Positions 51,565-59,786 of a stretch of 64,000 nt of DNA are shown here, in pieces. Each line of letters begins with the position of its first letter. Positions within the stretch are counted from its first letter, which is position 1. The notes beneath the pieces are model-generated. The model was not told where the DNA came from. It saw only the letters and a program-made list of their open reading frames with translations, and did no database searches. The DNA is from Haloarcula vallismortis ATCC 29715 (lineage in GTDB: Archaea > Halobacteriota > Halobacteria > Halobacteriales > Haloarculaceae): contig NZ_AOLQ01000042.1 in NCBI RefSeq assembly GCF_000337775.1, positions 186,001 to 250,000 of the forward strand, written 5' to 3'. The position numbers were made by a program, and so were the translations under genes.

Positions 51565-52737
51565 GTGTCTCGTCGCCGCGTCTTCGGCTCACTGTTAGGG
51601 ATGGTGTTCTGTATCAACCTCGCCAGAGTCGTCTTTGCCCCGCTTATCGAGCCGATCCGGGCGACGACAGGGGCGTCCGATGCGACACTCGGACTGCTCG
51701 CAACGATGGTCTGGGCCGGGAGCGCCCTCCCGCGGCTCCCCACCGGCGTCCTGCTGACCCGGATATCGCGGGCGAAGGTCATCTTCGGCTCCGGCGTCGT
51801 GTTGACCGTCGGAACGACGTTCACCGCCCTCGCGTTTGACCCGACACTGTTGCTCGTCGGGGCGTTCACGATGGGGCTTGCAAGCGGCGTCTACCTGACC
51901 GCGGCAAACACGCTGGTCAGTGAGCTGTTTCCGGAGCGACCCGGTCGCGCGCTCGGGCAACACGGCGTCGCCGCCCAGCTCGCTGCTGTCGGTGCGCCAG
52001 CCTTGATCTCGTTCGTGCTCATCGTCGGGACGTGGCGGACCGCGCTGCAGGGGATCGCCGTCGCCGCGGGGCTGGTAACTGTCGCTTTCACGCTCGTCGC
52101 GAGACGCTCCTCACTGCCCGACGCCGGAAGCGACGACCGCGACCTCCTCGGCGCGGCGCGTGCCCAGTGGCACATCATCGTCACCAGCGTCGCTACCATC
52201 GGCGTCGCAGGGCTGGTCTGGAACGGGCTGTTCAACTTCTACGTCACCTACGCCACGAGCGTCGGACTCACGCCCGGACGAGGACGGACGCTGCTGTTGC
52301 TCGCGTTCGGAGCCGGGGTGCCGGCCTTCTACGTCAGCGGTCGTCTGGCCGACCGGCTCCCGTCGATTCCGTACCTTCTGACGATGCTTGCGGCCTTTAC
52401 CGGCTGCGTGCTGGTGCTCCCGTCGCTGACCGGGTTCTGGTCGCTAGCCGTCTTCAGCGTCGTGGTCGGCTATGTCATCCACAGCATCTTCCCGGCGGTG
52501 GACGCGTACCTGCTCGGCTCGCTCCCTGACCGCCACCGCGCGAGTGCGTACGCCACCTACGGCGCGGGGATGATGCTGCTGCAGGCACCCGGAAGCGCGC
52601 TCGTCGGGAGGCTGCTCGACGCCGGCGTCACGTTTCCGACACTGCTTCGGGGCATGGGAATCGCGTTGCTCGTCGTCCTCGTGGCGATGGTGTCGCTGCA
52701 CCGCAACGGCCGACTGCCGAGCGCTGCCCGAGCCTAA
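51565..52737 (+). CDS. MFS transporter
   Basis: 390 residues from GTG 51565 (earlier GTG 51490 is possible). About 10-12 membrane segments in two halves; the first-half signature LPRLPTGVLLTRISRAKVIF (motif A-like) and GVYLTAANTLVSELFPERPGRALG fit the major facilitator superfamily. The substrate is unknown, and no pathway genes sit nearby. Confidence 0.85.
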   Translation: MSRRRVFGSLLGMVFCINLARVVFAPLIEPIRATTGASDATLGLLATMVWAGSALPRLPTGVLLTRISRAKVIFGSGVVLTVGTTFTALAFDPTLLLVGAFTMGLASGVYLTAANTLVSELFPERPGRALGQHGVAAQLAAVGAPALISFVLIVGTWRTALQGIAVAAGLVTVAFTLVARRSSLPDAGSDDRDLLGAARAQWHIIVTSVATIGVAGLVWNGLFNFYVTYATSVGLTPGRGRTLLLLAFGAGVPAFYVSGRLADRLPSIPYLLTMLAAFTGCVLVLPSLTGFWSLAVFSVVVGYVIHSIFPAVDAYLLGSLPDRHRASAYATYGAGMMLLQAPGSALVGRLLDAGVTFPTLLRGMGIALLVVLVAMVSLHRNGRLPSAARA

Positions 52738-52769
52738 AGGCTGAAGCCGCTCGGTGCCGCGTGGCCTGT

Positions 52770-53240
52770 ATGGACCTGCAACCGGACGAGCTGGCCGGCG
52801 TCGTCGACCTCTTTGGTTCGCTCACCAGCGCGGAGCTCGTCGACGCCTGCGGCGAACTCGCGTTCAAGCAGGGCGTCGACGCCGACCCGGACGCAGTAGC
52901 CGGGGCCATCGATAGCGCTGTCGACTCGTATCACCTCGTCGCCGTCGACGACCACGCCGTAGACACCGACGAGACGCTGCTCGTCGTCGGCCCGGTCGCG
53001 TTCCCGGCCCTGCCTGACGGCGCGGCCGACCTTCCCCATATCATGGACGTGCCGGCCCGCGACCTTGCGCGCGATGCGGTCATCGAGGCCGTCAAGTCGC
53101 GCTTCCGAGAGGACGCGGTGATGGCCGTCAAGAACGGCGACGAGGACCGCGTCGAGACACTGCTTGACGTGAGCTACGACATCGAAGCGTGGGAAAGCGT
53201 CGAGATGGACGGCCTCCGCGACCGCCTCGACGACGTGTGA
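52770..53240 (+). CDS. Small haloarchaeal protein, DUF7109-like
   Basis: 156 residues from ATG 52770. Mixed helices and strands (LVDLFGSLTSAELVDACGELAF...DTDETLLVVGPVAFPALPDGAADLPHIMD...). I recognise it only as a conserved haloarchaeal protein. It is preceded by CCTAAAGGC about 33 bases upstream. Confidence 0.72.
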   Translation: MDLQPDELAGVVDLFGSLTSAELVDACGELAFKQGVDADPDAVAGAIDSAVDSYHLVAVDDHAVDTDETLLVVGPVAFPALPDGAADLPHIMDVPARDLARDAVIEAVKSRFREDAVMAVKNGDEDRVETLLDVSYDIEAWESVEMDGLRDRLDDV

Positions 53241-53329
53241 GCCCGGCACCCCTATACCACACGATTAAATCAGATATTTCGATGGCGTGAGCCACCCGAA
53301 TTAAGACAGTCGGTCACCTACCACATGTT

Positions 53330-53950
53330 ATGCAGTTCGACCGGGTCGCGGCCCACGAGCCAGTCGTCGTGGACGATGAGCCACAGGAGGCGGCCGTCAT
53401 CGCCCCGGTTGTCACGCGACCCGAGGGCGAGGCGATACTGTTCACGAAGCGCGCTGACCACCTCTCGGACCACCCCGGCCAGATGTCGTTCCCCGGCGGC
53501 GGCCGCGAACCCGAAGACGAGGACCTGCTTCGGACGGCGCTCCGAGAGGCAAACGAGGAGATCGGGCTCGATCCGCTGGCGGTCAACGTCGTCGGTCGGC
53601 TGGATGACATCAGAACTATCACGCGCTACTCCGTGCGCCCGTTCGTTGGGCGAATCCCGGACCGCGACTACCTGCCCTCGGACGAAGAGGTCGCGGAGAT
53701 AGTCTCTCTGCCGGTGTCGGAACTGATCGACCTCGACAACTACGAGTCAGAGCACCGGGACCACCCCCACTACGGAGAGATTCGCCTCCATTTCTTCTAC
53801 GTCGACGGCTACACCGTCTGGGGCGCGACAGCGCGGATGCTCGTCCAGTTGCTCGAACTTGCGACCGACTGGCGGATGCCGCCCGAGCCGGACCGGTACA
53901 TGGAACCCGACGACGACTTGCCACCGAGCGTGCGCGACGAAGCTGAGTGA
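53330..53950 (+). CDS. NUDIX hydrolase, CoA pyrophosphatase type
   Basis: 206 residues. The NUDIX box GREPEDEDLLRTALREANEEIGL (about 58-80) follows the NudL/CoAse lead TKRADHLSDHPGQMSFPGGG, typical of coenzyme-A pyrophosphatases. Hydrolyses nucleoside diphosphate derivatives in the cytoplasm. GAATTAAGA about 29 bases upstream of ATG is its promoter. The next frames overlap its end, so the following gene may be co-transcribed. Confidence 0.88.
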   Translation: MQFDRVAAHEPVVVDDEPQEAAVIAPVVTRPEGEAILFTKRADHLSDHPGQMSFPGGGREPEDEDLLRTALREANEEIGLDPLAVNVVGRLDDIRTITRYSVRPFVGRIPDRDYLPSDEEVAEIVSLPVSELIDLDNYESEHRDHPHYGEIRLHFFYVDGYTVWGATARMLVQLLELATDWRMPPEPDRYMEPDDDLPPSVRDEAE

Positions 53951-54020
53951 AGCAGGGCCCGCCGTGGCGGGGTTGAGAGCGACAGGATTTTGCAGCCCCG
54001 AGACGTTGACCGCGTACTGG

Positions 54021-54803
54021 ATGACCACGCTTACCGGTGCGACACTGGCGGCCGCCGGCATCGACGCGGTGGCGCTCAAGCCGACGGAAGTGGACGTGTC
54101 GCAGGCAACGGCCCTCGACGTTGAGACGCTTGCAATCGATTACGAGGGAGCGGCCCACGTCCCGGAGACGGACACTATCGAGCGACTGCTGTCGACCGCC
54201 GACGTGCGCGTCACCACGCCAGTCCGAGCTGACGGCTTCGACCCGCTGGGCGACGACAGCGGGTTCGACGCGCTGCCGGCGGGTACAGGACGTGTTCTGG
54301 TTGCCGGCCACAGCGCATATCTCTCAACGGATGAGGCTGAGCGGGCCGTCGCACCGCGGCTTCGGGCGGCCGTCGACGACGCCAGCGATCCATGGGTCGG
54401 CACCGAGGGCATCGAGCGCCTCGCACTGGCGGTCGGCGGAACGCAGTACGAACTCCTCTCACGGACGACGGCGCGCGACGTTCGGACACTCCGGACAGCC
54501 GGCTTCGACGGTTCGATTGCCGTTTACGCCCCGCTGGTGCTCTCGAACAGCGAGGACGCGATGCTCGACGCTGTCGGCGACTACGCGGCCCGGCGCGGCC
54601 CGGTTCGGAACGCACTGCCCGAGGGCGCGCCGACGGACAGCCGAGCCACGGGGCGAGCCAGGGACGTACTCACACAGGCTATCCGCGACTACGCGCTCGT
54701 CGGCTCCGTCGAGACGGTCGCCGAGCGAACCGAGCGGCTCCGCGACATCGGCGTCGACACGATTGTCGGCTATCCGGCGCGTGGGCTCGACCCCTTCCTG
54801 TAG
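54021..54803 (+). CDS. Haloarchaeal protein with luciferase-like C-terminus (DUF7388-like)
   Basis: 260 residues from ATG 54021. Its C-terminal stretch (SVETVAERTERLRDIGVDTIVGYPARGLDPFL) resembles the C-terminal end of F420-dependent luciferase-like monooxygenases, but the N-terminal part does not show the full TIM-barrel pattern. It ends exactly where the FAD oxidoreductase begins. Probably a degenerate or specialised LLM relative; function unknown. Confidence 0.6.
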   Translation: MTTLTGATLAAAGIDAVALKPTEVDVSQATALDVETLAIDYEGAAHVPETDTIERLLSTADVRVTTPVRADGFDPLGDDSGFDALPAGTGRVLVAGHSAYLSTDEAERAVAPRLRAAVDDASDPWVGTEGIERLALAVGGTQYELLSRTTARDVRTLRTAGFDGSIAVYAPLVLSNSEDAMLDAVGDYAARRGPVRNALPEGAPTDSRATGRARDVLTQAIRDYALVGSVETVAERTERLRDIGVDTIVGYPARGLDPFL

Positions 54804-55907
54804 ATGAACGTCGCTGTCGTCGGCGGCGGGGCCGTCGGCCTCTCGACCGCGACAGCGCTGGCCCGCCGCGGCGCATCGGTGACGGTATTTGAGCGTGACA
54901 CTCTCGGGAGCGGCGCGAGCGGCCGGGCGGCCGGGCTCTGTTACGACGCCTTCGCCGACGACGTGGACGCCGCCGTCGCCACGCATGCCCTCGCTCGTTA
55001 CCGGGATATGGACCTGTTCGAGCCACAGCCCTACGTCTGGGTCGCACGCGACGAGAGCGACGCCACGGCCGTCCGCGAGCAGATTTCGGGGATGCAGCGA
55101 AACGGCGTCGCGGTCGAGGCGCTCACACCGGCGGCACTCGGCGACCGCTACCCCGCACTCTGTATCAGCAGCATCGAAGTGGCCGGCCTCGCCCGCGACG
55201 CCGGCGTGCTCGACCCGGACGAGGTGGTGGCGACGCTCGCCGAACAGGCCCGGGCGGACGGTGCGACCGTCGAGACGGAAACTCCGGTCTCGCTCGCGTC
55301 GCCAACGACCGTCGAAACGCCGAGTGAGGCGCGGGCGTTTGACGCGGTGGTCGTCGCGGCTGGCCCACAGACGAAGCCGCTCGTTGCCGACATCGGAGTC
55401 TCGCTTGCGCTGAAGGCCTACCGCGCACAGGCGCTCGTCACCGGACCGGTCGACGCCGAACTGCCGTCGTTCTACGATGCCACGCGGGAGTTCTACTGGC
55501 GACCGAAGGACGATGCGTTGCTGGTCGGCAACGGCGCACACGAGGTTGACCCGGCGGACTGGAACCCGGATGCTGACGCCGAATTCGTCACCCGGAGCCT
55601 CGACCGTGTCGAGCAAACATCGGCGCTGACGCCGGCCTGTGACAGAGCCTGGGCCGGCCTGTGTACGGCGACGCCCGACGGCGCGCCGCTTGCCGGACCG
55701 GTCGCCGACGGGCTCTGGGTCGCGACCGGCTGGCAGGGCCATGGGCTCATGCGCGCGCCGGCAATGGGTGACTATCTCGCGGCGGCAGTGCTTGACCGCC
55801 CGAATCCGCTCTCCGAGCATCTCCCCGACCGGGTCGACCCGACGCGGTTCGACGGCTCCGAGACGTTCGCCGCGCTAGAGGACCCGACGCGTGACTGGGT
55901 ACAGTAA
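54804..55907 (+). CDS. FAD-dependent oxidoreductase (DAO family)
   Basis: 367 residues. Starts directly at VVGGGAVGLSTATALARRG, the ADP-binding Rossmann motif, and has the ATG-type and GWQGHGLMRAPAMG C-terminal FAD site typical of the DAO/glycine oxidase family. Substrate unknown. Zero gap to the preceding gene suggests an operon with it. Confidence 0.88.
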   Translation: MNVAVVGGGAVGLSTATALARRGASVTVFERDTLGSGASGRAAGLCYDAFADDVDAAVATHALARYRDMDLFEPQPYVWVARDESDATAVREQISGMQRNGVAVEALTPAALGDRYPALCISSIEVAGLARDAGVLDPDEVVATLAEQARADGATVETETPVSLASPTTVETPSEARAFDAVVVAAGPQTKPLVADIGVSLALKAYRAQALVTGPVDAELPSFYDATREFYWRPKDDALLVGNGAHEVDPADWNPDADAEFVTRSLDRVEQTSALTPACDRAWAGLCTATPDGAPLAGPVADGLWVATGWQGHGLMRAPAMGDYLAAAVLDRPNPLSEHLPDRVDPTRFDGSETFAALEDPTRDWVQ

Positions 55908-55937
55908 ATGCGCTGTGAGAAAGTGTATACGCTCCGC

Positions 55938-56459
55938 TCAGGCGTCGTCTTCGCCTTCGTCAGCAGAGTCGGTCACGTCTTCGATATCGGCCGTTTCACT
56001 GTCCGAACTCGCTTCGTGTCCTTCGTCCGCCTCGCCGTCGTCTGTCTCGACGCCAACGTCAGTCACGTCGTCCTCGTCGTGGTCCGTGTCTGCCTTCGGG
56101 ACGCGGACGTGAAGCGTGCCGTTGCTCTTGAGCGTGGCCTGTGCCGTCTCCGGGTCGACAGCGGCATCGCTCGGAAGGGTGACACTCCCGTCGAGCGCGA
56201 GTCCGCGGCCGGGGTAGCGCATCTCGAAGCCCTCGTAGAAGTCACGGAAGCGGTCGATCCGAACCTCCACGCGGTCGTCGACGTACCGGACCTGAATGTC
56301 CGATGCGGTCGTGCCGGGCGCGTCGAAGACGACGAGGTAGGCGTCGTCCGACTCCAGCAGGTCCGAAGCCAGCGGCTTGTTCTCCTGCACCCGACCGGCA
56401 GCCCGACCGATGTTCTCGAATATCGCGTCGCTGATAGAGGAGCCGATGTCCCGCATCAT
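55938..56459 (-). CDS. Small heat-shock protein (Hsp20 family)
   Basis: 173 residues. Alpha-crystallin domain at about 38-125 (DDAYLVVFDAPGTTASDIQVR, GSVTLPSDAAVDPETAQATLKSNGTLHVRVPKA) followed by an Asp/Glu-rich tail. Binds unfolded proteins. Its start overlaps the stop of the small zinc-ribbon gene (ATGA), so it is translated from a shared transcript. Confidence 0.9.
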   Translation of the reverse strand: MMRDIGSSISDAIFENIGRAAGRVQENKPLASDLLESDDAYLVVFDAPGTTASDIQVRYVDDRVEVRIDRFRDFYEGFEMRYPGRGLALDGSVTLPSDAAVDPETAQATLKSNGTLHVRVPKADTDHDEDDVTDVGVETDDGEADEGHEASSDSETADIEDVTDSADEGEDDA

Positions 56460-56614
56460 AGTTCCACTTCGTCAAGGCAGTCTGTCCCGCCACAGTACGG
56501 GCAGGAGAACGCCGCGAGTTCGACATCGTCCGGCATATCGTACGTGTAGTGCATCTCGAACATGTCGAGTTCACAGCTGTCGTCCGTGCAGACGACCTCC
56601 ATAGTGGCTGGCAT
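56456..56614 (-). CDS. 52-residue zinc-finger protein co-transcribed with hsp20
   Basis: Starts MPATMEVVCTDDSCELDMFEM and ends FSCPYCGGTDCLDEVEL. Cysteines at 9, 14, 38 and 41 (CTDDSC, CPYC) plus C46 form a zinc ribbon; I associate this with the haloarchaeal DUF7559 family. A second Met four codons in is an alternative start. Its 4-base overlap with hsp20 suggests it is part of the heat-shock transcript. Confidence 0.78.
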   Translation of the reverse strand: MPATMEVVCTDDSCELDMFEMHYTYDMPDDVELAAFSCPYCGGTDCLDEVEL

Positions 56615-56718
56615 ACTATTTCGTTGGTCCGTCGGGGACAAACCCCTTACGGACGGGGCCGGGGTTACCACCTCCTGTCAGTCCCAACATTGATGCCGTC
56701 ACCGGCGTACTCGGGTGT

Positions 56719-57516
56719 ATGAGTGAACGCGTCCTCGGGGCGGATTTCAGCGGTGCAGCGGCCGCTGGCGACGCGCTCTGGGTCACCGAGGCGATACCGA
56801 CGGACGACGGGCTGAAAGTTCAGCGGTGCTACCGAGGGACGGACGAGTGGGGCCGCGACCGTGAAGCGGCCCACGCCGGCCTCGTCGACCGCATTACCGA
56901 CGACGGTGTCGGCACGGTCGGCCTGGATTTCCCGTTTAGCCTGCCCCAAGCCCTGCTGGACGCGCAATGTGGCGGCACCTGGTCGGGCTTCGTCGACTGG
57001 CTCGCGAGCGGGAGCGGCCCGACCGACCCGGGGTCGCTCTCCGAGGCGTGCCGACACACCGCGGAAATGGCGACTGGAAGCCGTGACCTTCGCCGGGAGA
57101 CGGACTTCCGCCGTGGAGCGCTGTGTCCCTACACGAACCGGACGCGCAGCATGACTTTCTACGGCGTCCGTGATGTACTCGGGGAGCTGCGAGCCGACGA
57201 CGGGACAGCCGTCGTGCCGATGCAGGGCTGGGACGCCGATACGCTGGTCGCAGAAGTGTACCCTGCCGCGACGTTCGGCTGGCTGGGCTGTTACCGTGAA
57301 GGATACAAGAACGTCGACGACCCCCGGCAGCGACGAGAGGCGAATATCGCGGCGGTCGAAGCCTGTAGCGTCACGGTCGGCGACCACCGCGACACGTACC
57401 TCGGGAACCACGACGCGCTGGACTCACTGGCCGCTGTCGTCTCGGCGGGTCGGCTGGCTGACAGTGCCAGACCGCCCGCAGCAGGCCCAGAGGGCGAAGG
57501 CTGTATCTACGTCTGA
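56719..57516 (+). CDS. DUF429-family protein
   Basis: 265 residues. VLGADFSGAA at the N-terminus and TVGLDFPFSLPQ, with RHTAEMA and TFYGVRD, fit DUF429, an RNase H-like fold family sometimes linked to nucleases. Function not established. ATTGATG about 28 bases upstream of ATG is a probable promoter. Confidence 0.82.
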   Translation: MSERVLGADFSGAAAAGDALWVTEAIPTDDGLKVQRCYRGTDEWGRDREAAHAGLVDRITDDGVGTVGLDFPFSLPQALLDAQCGGTWSGFVDWLASGSGPTDPGSLSEACRHTAEMATGSRDLRRETDFRRGALCPYTNRTRSMTFYGVRDVLGELRADDGTAVVPMQGWDADTLVAEVYPAATFGWLGCYREGYKNVDDPRQRREANIAAVEACSVTVGDHRDTYLGNHDALDSLAAVVSAGRLADSARPPAAGPEGEGCIYV

Positions 57517-57554
57517 GGACGCAGTGATGTCACTGTCTTCGGGCTGAAGCCCGG

Positions 57555-57562
57555 CATATATC
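57555..57562 (+). promoter_or_regulatory. Promoter of the ABC exporter
   Basis: CATATATC centred 28 bases before ATG 57586. Confidence 0.6.
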
Positions 57563-57585
57563 AGTTTCCGGACCAACTAGCGTCT

Positions 57586-59508
57586 ATGCCTGACGATCAG
57601 GGCGGCTTCGAGGGCGTCCGCGAGAACGTCGACGGCCACCCGATGGTCAATCTTATCGGCTACGCTACGTCCTACTGGTTGCGGCTGTTCGTCGGTATTC
57701 TGGCGGCGTTCTGTACCCGGTTCGCCCGCCTCGTGCCGCCGATAATCGTCGCTGCAGCCATTGACCGCGTCGTTCTCAGCAGTGGCGAGCCGGGACTGCT
57801 AACGGATGCCGGCCTGTTGCCGCCCGGCCAAATCACGGGCGAAGCCGCCCGTATCGCCTTCCTCCAGCGGCTGGTCGCTATCGCGGCTATCGCCTACCTT
57901 CTGCGGTCGGCGACGCGCTTTGCCTCCAGATATCTGCTCCAGTCGAGTGCCCAGAAGATACAGCGGGACCTCCGGAACGACACCTACGACCACTTGCAAC
58001 ACCTCTCGCTGTCCTTCTTTGCGAACCACCAGACCGGCGGGATGATGTCGATACTCAACAGCGACATCAACCGGTTGGAATCGTTCCTCAACACGGAGTT
58101 CCGCCAGATGATTCGGGTGGTGGCGACCGTCGGCGGAATCGCGATCATCCTCTACCGGTACTCTCCGAAGCTGGCGCTCATCGCGCTCGGCCCGGTGCCA
58201 CTCATCGGCATCGCCAGCGGCTTCTTCCTCACCTGGATTGAGCCGAGATACCGCTCCATCCGCCAGACAGTGTCCCGGCTCAACACCCGGTTAGAGAACA
58301 ACCTCAGCGGCGCGCCAGTCATCAAGGCGTTCGACCGCTACGACTTCGAGCGCAAGCGGGTGACCGACCAGAGCCAGGAGTATCACGACCAGAAGGTGGC
58401 CGCCCTGCGCATCCGGCGGGCCTTCTTCGCCGGCCTGCGACTGCTTACTGGTATTGCGTTTGTCCTGATTCTGTACGTCGCCGGGATGGACTTCATCACG
58501 AATCCAGAGAGCGAAGCGGCGCTGTCGACTGGGGCGTTTGCCCTGTTCTTCCTGTATATCCGCCGGCTGTACTCGCCGATGCGCCGAATCGGGCGGTCAG
58601 CGAACAAGTACCAGCTCGCCAAATCCAGCGCCGAGCGCGTGTTCGGGCTGCTGGGTCAGGACCCCGAAGTCACCGACCCCGAGGACCCGTACACACCCGA
58701 CAGCATCGACGGGTCGGTCGAGTTCGACGACGTGACCTTCGGTTACGGCGACGAGCCGCCGGTGGTCCGTAATGTCTCGCTTGATGTCCCTGACGGAGCG
58801 ACAATCGGCCTCGCCGGGGCGACGGGGGCCGGCAAATCGACCTTGCTGAAACTGGTGCCGCGATTCCACGACGTGGACGACGGCGCGGTCAGCGTCGACG
58901 GCGTTGACGTACGCGAGTACGGCCTCCAGAGTCTCAGAAGCGAAATCGCCATCGTGGAGCAGCAGCCGTACCTGTTTTCCGGGACGGTCGCCGAGAACAT
59001 CGCCTACGGGGACCGACAAGTCCTCGACGCCGAGCAGTCGGACGACGAGGTACAGGAGCGTGACTGGGAAACCGCACGTGACCGCGTCCGCAACGCGGCG
59101 GAAGCCGCACAGGCTCACGAATTCATTCAGGACCTGCCGGATGGGTACGACACGCAGATCGGCGAGCGCGGCATCAAGCTCTCCGGTGGCCAGCGCCAGC
59201 GGGTCGCCATCGCCCGCGCCCTGCTGAACGATCCCGAAATCATCATCTTCGACGAGGCGACCAGCGATGTGGACACAGAGACGGAGGACCGAATTCAGGA
59301 GAGCATCGAACAACTGGTCGCGGACCGCACCGCCTTCGTTATCGCCCACCGCCTCTCGACGATTCGGGACGCGGACCGCATCGTCGTGATGGACGAGGGT
59401 GAAATCGTCGAACGCGGTAGCCACACCGACCTGCTCGCGGCCGACGGCGATTACGCCGCTCTCTGGCACGCCCAGGCCGACGACCGAGCGGTCAGCGCCG
59501 ACGACTGA
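57586..59508 (+). CDS. ABC transporter, fused permease and ATPase (MsbA-like)
   Basis: 640 residues. Six-segment membrane domain (about 30-330) followed by the ATPase: Walker A GATGAGKST near 410, Q-loop, signature LSGGQRQRVAIARAL near 533, Walker B IIIFDEATSDVD near 553, His switch IAHRLSTI near 587. Exporter half-transporter that works as a homodimer for lipids, drugs or peptides. An acidic stretch (about 478-500, LDAEQSDDEVQERDWETARD) lengthens the ATPase. Confidence 0.95.
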   Translation: MPDDQGGFEGVRENVDGHPMVNLIGYATSYWLRLFVGILAAFCTRFARLVPPIIVAAAIDRVVLSSGEPGLLTDAGLLPPGQITGEAARIAFLQRLVAIAAIAYLLRSATRFASRYLLQSSAQKIQRDLRNDTYDHLQHLSLSFFANHQTGGMMSILNSDINRLESFLNTEFRQMIRVVATVGGIAIILYRYSPKLALIALGPVPLIGIASGFFLTWIEPRYRSIRQTVSRLNTRLENNLSGAPVIKAFDRYDFERKRVTDQSQEYHDQKVAALRIRRAFFAGLRLLTGIAFVLILYVAGMDFITNPESEAALSTGAFALFFLYIRRLYSPMRRIGRSANKYQLAKSSAERVFGLLGQDPEVTDPEDPYTPDSIDGSVEFDDVTFGYGDEPPVVRNVSLDVPDGATIGLAGATGAGKSTLLKLVPRFHDVDDGAVSVDGVDVREYGLQSLRSEIAIVEQQPYLFSGTVAENIAYGDRQVLDAEQSDDEVQERDWETARDRVRNAAEAAQAHEFIQDLPDGYDTQIGERGIKLSGGQRQRVAIARALLNDPEIIIFDEATSDVDTETEDRIQESIEQLVADRTAFVIAHRLSTIRDADRIVVMDEGEIVERGSHTDLLAADGDYAALWHAQADDRAVSADD

Positions 59509-59710
59509 GGCTGCTGCCATCTGCGTGGTTCTGAGAGGAAATTAATTCCAGTGGCACGACCAGCTACGCTGCCTCGAAGTAGTTGCTGCCGAGAGATATC
59601 TGAGTCCTACATTCGAGCCCGCTGATAGCAGCCAGCGTGTCCGCCAAGTGGGTGCACGCAGCACCGCTCTGTGTCTGTTGTATCGGTGTTTGGTAACGGT
59701 AGCCCTGAAA

Positions 59711-59723
59711 GTGACACTGTCAC
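59711..59723. promoter_or_regulatory. Inverted repeat GTGACA-c-TGTCAC upstream of the NhaC gene
   Basis: Perfect 6-bp arms around one base, about 28 bases upstream of the TATA box. Good operator geometry for a dimeric regulator. Confidence 0.45.
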
Positions 59724-59750
59724 ATATGCGCTACAGAGATATTATCGCTC

Positions 59751-59764
59751 TTTTTAATACATAT
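59751..59764 (+). promoter_or_regulatory. Promoter of the NhaC antiporter gene
   Basis: TTTTTAATACATAT, with TTAATAC centred about 30 bases before GTG 59787. Confidence 0.6.
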
Positions 59765-59786
59765 GAGTTATTAGGCAGGAGCAGAC

